Assembly: GCA_019359435.1 (NCBI GenBank)
Contig: JAHHHI010000088.1
Location: forward strand, 1-64,000
Reading direction: 5' to 3'
DNA: 64,000 bases
Source of the DNA: Kaiparowitsia implicata GSE-PSE-MK54-09C
GTDB lineage: Bacteria > Cyanobacteriota > Cyanobacteriia > Elainellales > Elainellaceae
Within the stretch, counting starts at the first letter, position 1, and the number at the start of each line of letters is the position of its first letter. The notes below the pieces were generated by a model. That model worked only from the letters and a program-made list of their open reading frames with translations, ran no database searches and was not told the origin of the DNA. Made by a program: the position numbers and the translations under genes. Positions 1 to 9,333 of this stretch are shown here, piece by piece.

Positions 1-154
1 GAATTTGTTCACGACTGACATGGCGACGATAATAAAGACTATCAAACGACTCACAAAAGGTTTGATGGCAAGCAGGACAGAGATAGCGTTGATGACCGTT
101 GGGCATCTTGCCATGCTTATGAGCTTTACTGTGACCGCACAGAGGGCATTCCAT
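1..154 (-). mobile_element. IS1-family transposase, N-terminal fragment (runs off window)
   Basis: Reading the minus strand from ATG at 154 gives about 51 residues starting MECPLCGHSKAHKHGKMPNG and continuing with QRYLCPACHQTF. This is the InsA-type zinc ribbon (CPxC...CxxC followed by TF) that opens IS1-family transposases, where it contributes to binding of the terminal repeats. The frame is open to the window edge, so the catalytic DDE part would lie outside. I could not define the terminal inverted repeat. It is too short for most ORF callers. Family assignment rests on the Cys spacing and the QRY-C-x-x-C signature. It could equally be a truncated remnant. Confidence 0.7.
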
Positions 155-587
155 CACTTTGTTTCCAGCCGAGGTTCCTCTCTACTCTACCAATCCCACA
201 TTAACCTGACGCATCACCGCTCTGGGGAAAGCCGCAGGCATCTTCCTAACAGCACGAAAACAAAAAATGGAAATAAACTGCGGTTTTGGCGGCAATAAGT
301 AGATCGACGTATAAAGTTCGAGGTGTGTTAAGAACAGTAAACTCTCTTGGATCCGTGCGCACAGGCTGTTTCAAACGACTGAGCCTTGTCCACAAGCCTC
401 GGATTAATTAACTCGACCTACTTAGTTCCACTTAACGTGTTCTATGACGCTTACCTGTGGGGTGGTTGTGGATCGTCGGCAGAGCAAGGGTGCTAGGGCA
501 ATCAATTTCCCTGTCTAGAACGTCAGTTCGACCTGAGTCTCCAATGCCGAGAGGCAGGAAGGTGCAAAGAAACAAAAGGTCTATATC
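155..587. other. Gene-free stretch with a possible repeat remnant near 520
   Basis: I see no convincing gene on either strand; a 97-codon plus-strand frame here is the antisense shadow of the transposase fragment. At 520-538 the bases ACGTCAGTTCG are followed directly by ACCTGAGT. These match the left end and the reverse complement of the right end of the 122-bp MITE found at 14736 and 25988, and look like a decayed or rearranged remnant. Confidence 0.4.
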
Positions 588-711
588 AATATCAATTCTC
601 TAAATCAGAACGACGGATTGGTTGAGGAGGGGAGTGGGGAACTGTGTTCTCCACAAGGGGGCGTCGCCCCCTTGCCCCCCATTTGTAGCCCAAATTTTTG
701 GAATTGATATT
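588..711. repeat. MITE-like element with 11-bp terminal inverted repeat
   Basis: AATATCAATTC (588-598) is the inverted repeat of GAATTGATATT (701-711), enclosing about 100 bases. Inside lies a G/C hairpin in which GGGGGCG faces CGCCCCC (about 655-672). Small AT-ended elements with a GC hairpin are common between cyanobacterial genes. The sequence differs from the 122-bp family elsewhere in the window. It lies just past the stop of the 730-3444 gene and could also act as a 3' stem-loop for that transcript. Confidence 0.45.
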
Positions 712-729
712 AGTCCACATCGCAGAATG

Positions 730-3444
730 TCAGAGCATGGGGGGAGTGGTTCCGGGAAGATGGCTGGTAATGTCTCCTAATAGCGTCCAACCATAGCGGC
801 GGGGAATGTCGCCGTGGGCAACGGGGGTCTGTTCAACGCGATACCAGTCGGCTAAGCGCTGTGACGGATCAGGCAGAGCAGATAAACGGCTGAGGCTGGG
901 GGCGATCGCCCGGTGAACTGCCAAACTGTAGGGCTGGGTCGCCGTTTCTCGACGGTAAAATACGCGCAGGGCTCCGCCTTCAGAACGCATCCAGGTTTCC
1001 AAATCTATTCTCGGAGTTTGCAGCGCTATGTAGTCGGCGCGTATCCGAGCCTGGGCCCAGCGAATGAGCGCACTGGCATCTTGATACAGCGCATCAAATA
1101 CATGAACTTCGTGGGGATTGTTATGTTGCAGGATGGGCATGAGCGCCGCTCCACCCCCAGAATGCGCTGTTATAATCAGCCGCCCAATTGATGGTTGAGC
1201 AACGCCTAACTGGCTAGACCAGTGATATAAGCAAAAATCCATGAGCCCCTGTAGTCCCATGGGCGCGATTAATGTTGGAAAGCTATATCCATTGCCTGAA
1301 CGCCCACCAAAGTAATGCCCTCGGGGGAGGATAGCCAGAGTGGGGCGCTGTCGCCCTAGGGACAAATCGGCGGCATTGTTAGGATTCACCAAGCCACTAT
1401 TGGGTTCCTTGGTGCGGCTCAAACTCATTCGTTCGCGATCGCTCGAATAGCCGTGCAGATGCACTACCACGTCGATCTGGCGGGGAGACGGCGACATGGC
1501 GTTCCAACGCAGCACTAAATCGGGCTGAGTGCCCCGGTGCGATCGCAACAGAGATACGTGAGTTAACTCCTCACGCCCTGCCGCAATTGGCGTCGTTTCT
1601 TCTAACCAAGCAGCGGTTAATGAATGCGTAGCGCGGGATGCTTCTGCTGGCGGGTTGAGTATGGACTCTGGAAACAGGTCACTCACTGCCGCATACGCCG
1701 CTTGTAGCCGCGGCGAATAGACGGCAACTTTGCCAGTGCCGTTATATCCGCGGGTAAAGGCGTTCCAGTTGAGGGCCGCGAGATGCCTTAGCAAAGCTCC
1801 CCGGTTGCGACCATGCCCTAGTTTGTACTGACAAAAATCAAAAAAGCCCAATACCTGTGCCCGTTCGCTGTGCTGAAAGGCGTCATACATCGCCCGAGGC
1901 GAGTCATAGCCCAGCAGGCGATAGCCTGAGATCAGAATTTGCGGCCCGCCAATGCTGATGCATTGCAGTGCCGTTTCTTCACCGGCTAGTCGCGTTGCCA
2001 GGGCAAGCACCCGATATTCCTGGGTTTGATTGCCATGGAACGGTTGAAAGGGGGCTTCGGGGGTTTCTCGAAATTGATGGTTTTCCCAACGTCGCCCTGC
2101 AATACCGTTATGCCCCCCATGCTGAAAGTGCTGGTTGTAACGTTCTTGGTTGTCTTTTCCCCAGCGGTTGTAGAACAGGTGATTCTCAAAGCGGATTAGG
2201 GCTTGATTGGGCGTATGGGAGGCTCCCCGGCTTTCGACATACCAGACCGCTAGCACTGCTGGTAGGGGAATAGTTAACAGCGGGGCGATCGCCCCCATGA
2301 GTCCTCCCAATCGATTATAAGTTCGCACCATTGCCTGCTTGAGCGCTGACCACTCTGAGCGAACAGGCAATGGCAAGAGTGGCACTAAGGGGATAGTGGC
2401 AAACCGATCTAGGTCCTTGTAAAAAGTACCCAGGTTGGATTGGGCAGTCCAGCCATAGTCTGTACCGTCTACCCCCATGGCATAGGCATAGGCTCCGTTC
2501 GTCTCGCGAATCTGGACGCGGGTATAGCGTGGAATTCGCCGAGCCGTGACTTGCCATTGGGGTGGTCCAGTGCGGATGCGAGCATCTCCGTCTAGAACGG
2601 TATAGATAGGTTGAGATTCGGATAGCGACTCTGCGGGGTCAAAGTCAAATCGTTCATCCGCTATAGGAAATGGGTGCTCTAACAAGAATGCTTCCGATTC
2701 ATCATGGGTCGCAAGGAGGGAAGGCGTGGCCGTAGCCTGGGTACCGCGATATTCCCAATGCCAGGGCTCATCAATGGCAGTGTTTTGATGGTAGCCATAG
2801 TCCGCCGCATGACGGGTGAGCCACTCAAACAACCAAGATTGTCGCCATAGCTGAATGTGAGCCGCTGTCGTGATAGCTCTCAAACGGACTCCGTTTTCGA
2901 TAACGCTCAGATCCACGGCCAACCCATTGTTGTGCAGACTATAGCCGGGTGCGCCAAGACGACCCCCAATGTATGCGGCTAACCATCGCACAGCCGCGGC
3001 TCCGTGGGCACCGCCTGCTAGCGGGTCGCGCGAGTCGCGGGTGCGCTCGTAATACATTGGGAAATTGGTCTGCCAACTGGCGAACTGTTGTGAGGCAGAC
3101 CGATAACCGCTAGTCACCTGGATGCGCTGCACCGATTGCACCCGCGGCTCACCCTGCTGCTGGAGCTGACGCAGCTGCGCCCGAGCCGCCGTCAATAGAT
3201 TTCGACAGGCGATCGCCGCTGCCGTCCGAGCCTGCACGCCGGTTTCGATCTCAGCTAGGTCTGCCACGGGTACATCGCCCACAAAGGCTCGTCGCCGGGC
3301 CGCATTGGCAACCTGGCGCTCATACACCCGTCGCATAAAGTTGAGTTGAGCAGCAGTTGCCCCCTCCCAGTGAAGTTGTGCAGCGGAAATGGCTTCGGGC
3401 GGAAAGGTTTCGGTAGGGGTCGATAAGATTGGGAGTGCAGCCAT
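730..3444 (-). CDS. Multi-domain wall hydrolase: VanY-like peptidase, SH3-like, muramidase, alpha/beta hydrolase
   Basis: About 904 residues. An M15B/VanY-type D,D-carboxypeptidase domain (about 105-240) shows the zinc motif SLHNNGLAVD and the closing EPWHWEY, so all metal and catalytic positions (H, D, E, H) are present. An SH3-like stretch follows (about 285-345). Next comes an N-acetylmuramidase domain of the DUF3380 type (about 380-595), with AVWYVESRG, IRFENHLFYNRW and GGPQILISGY. The C-terminus (about 625-890) is an alpha/beta-hydrolase or esterase-like domain with HLHGYSSD and nucleophile motif AHSGGG. Three different wall or ester bonds could thus be cut by one protein. No Sec or Tat signal peptide is visible. 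I chose ATG 3444 over GTG 3456 because AGGTGG lies 7 bases upstream of the ATG. It is the last gene of the minus-strand block beginning at 10893. Domain assignments are firm; the overall role is unknown. Confidence 0.85.
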   Translation of the reverse strand: MAALPILSTPTETFPPEAISAAQLHWEGATAAQLNFMRRVYERQVANAARRRAFVGDVPVADLAEIETGVQARTAAAIACRNLLTAARAQLRQLQQQGEPRVQSVQRIQVTSGYRSASQQFASWQTNFPMYYERTRDSRDPLAGGAHGAAAVRWLAAYIGGRLGAPGYSLHNNGLAVDLSVIENGVRLRAITTAAHIQLWRQSWLFEWLTRHAADYGYHQNTAIDEPWHWEYRGTQATATPSLLATHDESEAFLLEHPFPIADERFDFDPAESLSESQPIYTVLDGDARIRTGPPQWQVTARRIPRYTRVQIRETNGAYAYAMGVDGTDYGWTAQSNLGTFYKDLDRFATIPLVPLLPLPVRSEWSALKQAMVRTYNRLGGLMGAIAPLLTIPLPAVLAVWYVESRGASHTPNQALIRFENHLFYNRWGKDNQERYNQHFQHGGHNGIAGRRWENHQFRETPEAPFQPFHGNQTQEYRVLALATRLAGEETALQCISIGGPQILISGYRLLGYDSPRAMYDAFQHSERAQVLGFFDFCQYKLGHGRNRGALLRHLAALNWNAFTRGYNGTGKVAVYSPRLQAAYAAVSDLFPESILNPPAEASRATHSLTAAWLEETTPIAAGREELTHVSLLRSHRGTQPDLVLRWNAMSPSPRQIDVVVHLHGYSSDRERMSLSRTKEPNSGLVNPNNAADLSLGRQRPTLAILPRGHYFGGRSGNGYSFPTLIAPMGLQGLMDFCLYHWSSQLGVAQPSIGRLIITAHSGGGAALMPILQHNNPHEVHVFDALYQDASALIRWAQARIRADYIALQTPRIDLETWMRSEGGALRVFYRRETATQPYSLAVHRAIAPSLSRLSALPDPSQRLADWYRVEQTPVAHGDIPRRYGWTLLGDITSHLPGTTPPML

Positions 3445-3646
3445 GGTTAGAACCACCTGAGTAAAGAAGATGGGACTGATGCAGTTGGGCGATTGCTGAG
3501 AGGCTAAGACTTCCGAAATTGTCTGAACGTCTCCAAACGCGGCACGTAGTGACTCAGCCCTAGAAGATGTTTGTTGGCAAAATTCGGGTGGAATTTATAG
3601 CAAACAATGACTCTAATCCACCGTGATGACTCACGTGTCACGCTTG

Positions 3647-6600
3647 CTATCGAACATTTTTGATGGCCATAGCTGTGATGCTATCCACTTGACCAGCCCG
3701 AAATGCCGGATCACTGCGGCGGCGAGATCCGCTGAAGAATCGATCCTGAAACATTCTGACAGCCATCACGGTGGACACATCAAACCGTCCGGTGATGGGA
3801 CAGTAGTAGCCGATCTGACTAAGATCGGTTTGCAGCTCGGCAATCACAGCAGTCGTGAAAGCAGGGCGATGGCGACCGCCAACGATCTGACGTGCATCGT
3901 TATCATCTTGCCGCAGTCGTTCATCGGGAAAGCTCGTAAAAAAGCCGCCATAGGCACTGGGGTTGAGTGGGCCGCTAGACAGCGTGTGCCCTAGACCTGC
4001 GGCTTCAAGGGTTGCCCAGTCAAAATGCACTCCGGGGTCTGAGGCTTTGCGCCCCAAGCGACGCGGAGTCTGGGCACTCGTTGCAATGTCGCTGTGACCC
4101 ACTACCTGGTTGGCGGGAATGGTTGAATAGGCCGCTCGAATCTCTTGAAGGAGTGCAACTACTGCCGGCATCTGAGCAGATGTGTAGGGGGCACTGCGGT
4201 TCACGATTTCAATACCAACAGAAAAGGCATTGACCCGGTCGCGCCCCAGCCAATGGCTATTGCCAGCGTGGAAGGCTTGCTCCGACTCGTGCACCATTTT
4301 GATGATTTGACCGTCGGTATCGATGACGTAATGGGCAGAAGCTCTGTTGGGTGATAGAAAGGTGTTGACCGCGCTGGAGGCTCGAGTTCCGCCGGTATGG
4401 TGAACCACGCAGAGATCAATCGTCTCGGAGCGAGCACTGCGATTGGGCGATGCCATCCACACGGGCTGCAGTTTGAGGGTGAGGGTACGGCCAGCCAAGA
4501 CAGCATCGGCAGAACCAACGGCGGTGAGTCTGCCCCGGGTGACGGTAATCTCGGTTTCAAACGGTCGCCAAATGCGACTGGGCCGAGGGGCCGTGGGGGC
4601 GATCGCCGGCCCCACCCTGTCGGGTGTGCTGGAGGGATGTATAGCCCGCAGTCTGTAAACGCCATCAGCCAGTCCCGCCAAATCAAGGGTGGCTCGCCCA
4701 GCCCGATTAGTCGTAGCCGTGGGCGCGGCTGTTCCGACTAGTTCAATGGGGCATCCAGACACCGTCTCGTGATTGAGAATGCGATTTCGCACGATCACTG
4801 GTATGGTTGTCGTCGCTTCTGACAGATCGAGGTCGCTTTCATGCCAACGCTGGTTATCGGGTGGCTGCAGGCGCACTACCATTTGACCGTATGGCAGATA
4901 CCCTTGGGCATCGGCGATGCGCCGGGCATAGGGATGATGGGTGCAATGGGGAATTGCACCGGTTTCCACCACAGCGGCGTAATAGCCAGCACCGGCTGCC
5001 TCCATCTCCCAACCGCTGGAGTGTAGGCTGCGCGGATCGTAAAGCTCGCCTGTGGCGAGCACCGCAGCATGAGTGTGGTGCGTTTCCCCGCAGTGGCGCA
5101 ATAGCACATCTCCCGGCTGTAGGGGTTGCTCAAGGGGAGTGCGAGGTGAGGCAATGACCGTGATTTCAGGCATTGGCTGGGAATTTAGCGCAGCCGGATG
5201 ACCCAGGCATTCAAATAGGTCGGATGTAGAGATATCAGACGAGGGGCTCTGGTAGATACGCGCCATCAATTCTGTCCACAGATCGCCCCATTCCGAGATT
5301 GACTCAGCTCTGGGATCTAGTCTGTCGCCATGCACAATCGACTCAGCCAGATCGACGAGAGACCCGAGAACGCCTCCCCCCTCCTGATTTAGGACAGTTC
5401 CGTCGTCGTTGAGTTCGTTCCAGTCGTTGTCTAAGTCATCGGTCCAGTTGGGGGCTGAGCCAACAGCCCAGTCTGGGGTTGAAGCAACCGCATCAACCCC
5501 GGTGGGCACCTCCTCTGGGGACTGGAGGGCCGCTCCTAGCCCTAGGGGAGCAGAGTCGTCGAAGGACGACGGGGAATATATGTCGGTGTCTAGCACCGCA
5601 TCTTGAATATCGCTGACATCTGTAGCCATACCGACAACCTCTAATGGGGGTAAGCGTAAAGTGGATGAGGGGGAGCGACAGGACGAGGGCGACTGGGGGC
5701 GATCGCCCCAGTCGCGGGCTGCCATAACCGCTGCTGCAATATCGAGATAGCCATGGCCCAATCGCGAGCGTGAGCGTCCCTGATCTGGAACCTCGGCATT
5801 GCTCAGCAGCAATCGACGGGTTTCCACAATGGGTAAGGGGTGCTGGGCGGCCTCGAACATCAGGGCAATCGTGCCGGTCACATGGGGGGCTGCCATGCTA
5901 GTGCCTGACTTGCGGGTGAGAAGTGGCGTAACCGCGGCGTGACGGGGAGCGGAGCGAGCAGCCAGGATGGCGACGCCGGGCGCGGCTAGGTCAGGCTTTT
6001 CGCGACCATCGCGAATGGGCCCCGAGCTGCTAAAGGGGGCTATGGGGCGGTCTTCGAGGTGAGGGTTATAGGCACCGACCGCGATGGTGCGAAATCCGTT
6101 GCAGATGGTGCCGGTGGTGCACTCACTCACGGCGTCCTCTGGCGCAAAGTGAGATTGGCATCCCGGTAGGGCGACGTCCCGCTCAATCCAGGCATGAAAC
6201 CGTCCGTCAACCCAGTCGCTAGCCCTCAGCCGGACTTGCCAGTCGCCTGGTGGGGCGGTGGTGTAAAGAAAGATTTGAATCTGATGGTCGTGATTGTTGG
6301 GTTCGTGGCGACGGTGATAGAGTTTGCCAATCGTCTGATCCCCCAGTTGCAGCACGGTGCGTTCTCCTAGGGGGGCCGTGGGTAGCAGAACCCCGTTGGG
6401 CGATCGCAACTCAATTTCAAAGGTGTCTTTGCCGGAGTACCAAATCTCGAGCTGGTTGGGGGTGATGTCGGCTGGGTCTACATGCCAGGTGAACGAGTGT
6501 GTCTGCCCTAGCCGCAGTTGCCCTTGGGTATGAATGCGGCGATCATAATAGTTGCCGGTGCTCTGCACAATCGCTCGCCCTAGAGCCCCGCTCACGATAG

Positions 6601-7423
6601 CATCCAAGCCTTGCTCGACCAGGGTGGTGCCATCGTGGGGCTCGCCGTGGCGACCCATGCTCAGGTTGATTACCCAAGGGCGATCGCCCGCTATTTTGGC
6701 AATAAAGTCCACAGCTTCTAGCAAACTCACCGAGTTTCCCAGATTGTCGTGCTTTTGAAAGGCGGGAGAACTCATGTGCACCAAGACAAACGCTGCCTCG
6801 GGTGCTACTCCGACTGGGCCGCCCCCCCGCCCGTTGCCTCCGGCAATGCTGGCAACATGAGTGCCGTGAGCCCCTTCCTCCTTGGTATCCACCTCAGCGG
6901 GATGGTATCCCAGGGTCTGGTATGGATTGGCGGTTTGCAAGGCGTGATCGATCTGCGATTGGTTGTATACAACCCCGTAGCCATAAGGTTGGACGGGGAT
7001 CTGATGGGGGCGCGATCGCTGATCCCATAAGGCGAGAATGCGCGTTGTACCGTCTGTTTGACACAAGTCAGGATGTGCGAAGTCAAACCCCCAGTCCACC
7101 ACGCCAATCACCATGCCTCGCCCTGTTTCAGGCAGGGAAGGGCGGCGGCGGTCGCTCCATTGCTCTGAGACGGGCAGCTGCTCTTCTAGGTTTATGGAGG
7201 GTTCGGGGGTGAGCAAACGAGAGGCTTTGACACTGGCGATCGCTCCGTCGGCCCAAATGGTAGGAATAGAACCGCGCGACATGCGGCAGGTGGCAATTGT
7301 GCCAAATTGACTGACGATGCGAACCCCTTGGGGAATGGTGTTGGGCTGCTCTAACCGGATAATGGCAGCCACTTCATCCGCTTGATCTCCCGCCTCGAGT
7401 AACTCCCACAACGCGGGGTCCAT
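3647..7423 (-). CDS. Subtilase fused to NlpC/YiiX-like, amidase_2 and peptidoglycan-binding domains
   Basis: About 1258 residues. An I9-like propeptide region (about 15-75) leads into a complete S8 protease: Asp in VVDWGFDFAHPD (about 110), His in AHGTHVASIAGG (about 186), Ser in GTSMAAPHVTG (about 509). A long acidic linker follows, then a YiiX/NlpC-P60-like segment (about 770-855: GDVLLRHCG...HAAVLATGELYDP). An Ig-like stalk and an N-acetylmuramoyl-L-alanine amidase of the amidase_2 type come next (about 1005-1145), with VVHHTGG, SAHYVIDTDG, VGIEIVN, VGHSDIA and DPGVHFDW. A peptidoglycan-binding-like repeat ends the protein. The combination cuts both proteins and the glycan-peptide bond. 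There is no signal peptide. ATG 7423 is preferred because AGGAGG sits 8 bases upstream; GTG 7432 overlaps that site. The YiiX/NlpC assignment is the weakest. It lies between the PASTA gene and the muramidase fusion. Confidence 0.85.
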   Translation of the reverse strand: MDPALWELLEAGDQADEVAAIIRLEQPNTIPQGVRIVSQFGTIATCRMSRGSIPTIWADGAIASVKASRLLTPEPSINLEEQLPVSEQWSDRRRPSLPETGRGMVIGVVDWGFDFAHPDLCQTDGTTRILALWDQRSRPHQIPVQPYGYGVVYNQSQIDHALQTANPYQTLGYHPAEVDTKEEGAHGTHVASIAGGNGRGGGPVGVAPEAAFVLVHMSSPAFQKHDNLGNSVSLLEAVDFIAKIAGDRPWVINLSMGRHGEPHDGTTLVEQGLDAIVSGALGRAIVQSTGNYYDRRIHTQGQLRLGQTHSFTWHVDPADITPNQLEIWYSGKDTFEIELRSPNGVLLPTAPLGERTVLQLGDQTIGKLYHRRHEPNNHDHQIQIFLYTTAPPGDWQVRLRASDWVDGRFHAWIERDVALPGCQSHFAPEDAVSECTTGTICNGFRTIAVGAYNPHLEDRPIAPFSSSGPIRDGREKPDLAAPGVAILAARSAPRHAAVTPLLTRKSGTSMAAPHVTGTIALMFEAAQHPLPIVETRRLLLSNAEVPDQGRSRSRLGHGYLDIAAAVMAARDWGDRPQSPSSCRSPSSTLRLPPLEVVGMATDVSDIQDAVLDTDIYSPSSFDDSAPLGLGAALQSPEEVPTGVDAVASTPDWAVGSAPNWTDDLDNDWNELNDDGTVLNQEGGGVLGSLVDLAESIVHGDRLDPRAESISEWGDLWTELMARIYQSPSSDISTSDLFECLGHPAALNSQPMPEITVIASPRTPLEQPLQPGDVLLRHCGETHHTHAAVLATGELYDPRSLHSSGWEMEAAGAGYYAAVVETGAIPHCTHHPYARRIADAQGYLPYGQMVVRLQPPDNQRWHESDLDLSEATTTIPVIVRNRILNHETVSGCPIELVGTAAPTATTNRAGRATLDLAGLADGVYRLRAIHPSSTPDRVGPAIAPTAPRPSRIWRPFETEITVTRGRLTAVGSADAVLAGRTLTLKLQPVWMASPNRSARSETIDLCVVHHTGGTRASSAVNTFLSPNRASAHYVIDTDGQIIKMVHESEQAFHAGNSHWLGRDRVNAFSVGIEIVNRSAPYTSAQMPAVVALLQEIRAAYSTIPANQVVGHSDIATSAQTPRRLGRKASDPGVHFDWATLEAAGLGHTLSSGPLNPSAYGGFFTSFPDERLRQDDNDARQIVGGRHRPAFTTAVIAELQTDLSQIGYYCPITGRFDVSTVMAVRMFQDRFFSGSRRRSDPAFRAGQVDSITAMAIKNVR

Positions 7424-7458
7424 AGTGTTCACCTCCTAAAAAATCCAGCGAATCCCAA

Positions 7459-7531
7459 CTAACGTAGGGGTGCAGGAACGCTGTTCGCAGGGGATAGCGT
7501 TCCCTGCACCCCCTTGGGCTTTAGGCGTTAG
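7459..7531. repeat. Long imperfect inverted repeat between two block genes
   Basis: GGGGTGCAGGAACGCT (7467-7482) pairs with AGCGTTCCCTGCACCCC (7496-7512) with one bulged base. Outside it, CTAACG (7459-7464) pairs with CGTTAG (7526-7531). No T-run follows on the minus strand. It sits in the 294-base space between the PASTA gene and the subtilase, where such a stem could set relative expression by mRNA processing or attenuation, or simply be a small mobile repeat. Confidence 0.6.
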
Positions 7532-7717
7532 CTGAGCTGTCGAACCCGAGTTTAGCTGCGGCAGTCTTCTGATTGGTGAGAACTAGAAGTAGGGCGATCG
7601 CGCTGAACAGGGGTGAAATCAATCGAGCGATCGCCCGCTAGATCTATCAGCCGGAGGCCATCAAACCGTTGACTGCTCTCCGCTTGACCGCTCGCCAGCG
7701 ATTGTGGCGAAGCTCAA

Positions 7718-8623
7718 TCATTTTGAGGAGGCTGCGTGCGATTGAGGATATCCAGGAGAGGAAGAGTGATTTTGAACCGTGAGCACCACCTTAGAGCCCT
7801 TAGAAACTTGAACCCCGTCTCCTCCCTTCGGCATTTGATCAACCACCACCCGGGTATCAGTTTTCACGTCAGCCCCAGTTCCCCCCGTGTTCACCGTCTC
7901 AACTTGAACGCAAAAACCTTTCTCGTTTAAGAGCCTTTCGGCTGCTACGTAATGCTGACCAATCACGTTGGGCAGTTCTACTTGCTCAGGCGTTGCGGGC
8001 ACACCCGAGCTAATCAACAGCGTCAACGGTTCACCAGCGACAACCTGAGTTCCCGCATCGCGACTCTGCATCACTACCCAGCCTTGGGGCTGGTTGCTAT
8101 TGACCTCCACTTCAGAAATGACCAATCCAAGTGAACTCAGTCTCTGCACCGCTTCATCGCGTGTCATGCCAATAACATGCGGCAAGGCAGCGCGGTTAGG
8201 AGCAGGCTGACGACTGATGTAAAGGGTAATACTACTGGTAGCGGCAACGGGCTTGCCCCCCGAAGCGGGCTCTTGATACAGCACCACTCCCACATCTTCC
8301 GCTAAACCGCCGACCTCTCGCAGCTGTATCTTGAACTGAGACGACACGGCTTTGAGGTTCTCCTGTGCTGCCGCAAAGGATTGACCTAACACATTGGGAA
8401 CCATCACTAAGTCTGACGCTGAGGGTGCCGGGGGTATCTGCTGGGTTTGGTCTTCGGCTTCTCGTCGGGCTAAAACAGTGGTGACCACCAGCCCAGTGGC
8501 AGAGGGGCCTAGTAGACCACCCAGTAAGGCCACTCGTGTTCGAGCAGTAGGGTCGGTCACGCCTTGTCGCTCTGCCAAAATCGTATTGACAACAAAGCGA
8601 CTTGCAAACGAATTGAACACCAT
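7718..8623 (-). CDS. Three-PASTA-domain protein without a kinase
   Basis: About 301 residues. A short N-terminus with a hydrophobic stretch (LLGGLLGPSATGLVVTTVL, about 30-50) is followed by three PASTA repeats, recognisable from VPNVLGQSFAAAQENL, LPHVIGMTRDEAVQRL and LPNVIGQHYVAAERLL. PASTA modules usually bind muropeptides or peptidoglycan outside the membrane and are normally found on Ser/Thr kinases or PBPs. Here they stand alone. ATG 8623 has AGGAGG 7 bases upstream and is preferred over ATG 8644. In this block it could anchor or guide the wall hydrolases encoded downstream, which is inference from context. The Ser/His-rich tail is probably disordered. Confidence 0.85.
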   Translation of the reverse strand: MVFNSFASRFVVNTILAERQGVTDPTARTRVALLGGLLGPSATGLVVTTVLARREAEDQTQQIPPAPSASDLVMVPNVLGQSFAAAQENLKAVSSQFKIQLREVGGLAEDVGVVLYQEPASGGKPVAATSSITLYISRQPAPNRAALPHVIGMTRDEAVQRLSSLGLVISEVEVNSNQPQGWVVMQSRDAGTQVVAGEPLTLLISSGVPATPEQVELPNVIGQHYVAAERLLNEKGFCVQVETVNTGGTGADVKTDTRVVVDQMPKGGDGVQVSKGSKVVLTVQNHSSSPGYPQSHAASSK

Positions 8624-8674
8624 GTCAGTCCCTCCTAAGGGCATGTTGATATAAGAGGAAATACGCTAATCGCA

Positions 8675-9313
8675 TTACTTATCTCCCATTAAGACCAGAG
8701 CCATCAGCATCATGCTGTTGTTGTCGCCCAAGCCGGAACTACCCCCTGCGCTACTTCCGCCCATGCCGCCCATGAGTAAGAGGGGCAATAGCATGCTCAG
8801 GGTGTTGTTAGATTTGGTAAGAACTTCTACACTCCTTTCACCTACCTGAATGGTTTCGCTGGAAGGGCGAGAAAGCAGTGGCAGAAGCGTCAGCAACTCG
8901 ATCTTTTGGCGCATGTCTTGCTTGATCAAATCGTCTTGTTTTTTGCGCTCGCTGGACTCTCTGCGGAGCAGCGCGGCCTGTCGGGTTTGCTCACTGCTGA
9001 CGGTGTTGAGGCGCGTGTTGATAGTCTTGATGGCATCAGCATTAGTCTTGATCTGACCACCCACCCGGGCGAGGGCAGACTGTAACTGGGTTTGGGTCAC
9101 GTATTGCGAGTTGGGGCGAGGGCGAAACAGTTGGTTGCCTGTGGCGGTACGTGGCGCTGGAGCTCTGCGTCGGCCTCGACCCGTGCGGCGACGGCGTTCG
9201 GCAAAATCACCGTCGTCGCTTTCGTCGCTGTCATACATCTCGTCGTATTCCAGATCTTCTAGCATGTCTTCTAGGGTTTCGTAATCGTCTAGGGCTAGAC
9301 CGTTGGTATACAT
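8675..9313 (-). CDS. Acidic coiled-coil protein with Gly/Met/Leu hydrophobic tail, unknown function
   Basis: 212 residues, not recognised as a named family. The first 45 residues are strongly acidic (runs of D/E/Y), then comes an Arg-rich patch and a coiled coil (about 75-140, rich in Q, K, R, E with heptad spacing). The end is hydrophobic and glycine-rich (MLLPLLLMGGMGG and MMLMALVLMG). Near residue 155 it has TIQVGERSV, closely matching TVQVGEVPV in the 9886-10893 protein, which suggests a shared module. AGGAG lies 9 bases before ATG 9313. It sits 20 bases after the zinc-knuckle gene and 51 bases before the PASTA gene, so co-transcription is likely. It looks like a structural or assembly factor rather than an enzyme. 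Confidence 0.75.
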   Translation of the reverse strand: MYTNGLALDDYETLEDMLEDLEYDEMYDSDESDDGDFAERRRRTGRGRRRAPAPRTATGNQLFRPRPNSQYVTQTQLQSALARVGGQIKTNADAIKTINTRLNTVSSEQTRQAALLRRESSERKKQDDLIKQDMRQKIELLTLLPLLSRPSSETIQVGERSVEVLTKSNNTLSMLLPLLLMGGMGGSSAGGSSGLGDNNSMMLMALVLMGDK

Positions 9314-9333
9314 GATTCGGATTCTCCTGCAAT

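Noticed and set aside
5-298. 97-codon plus-strand frame at the window start
   Set aside because: The opposite strand encodes an IS1-type zinc ribbon over the first 154 bases, so this frame is a shadow.
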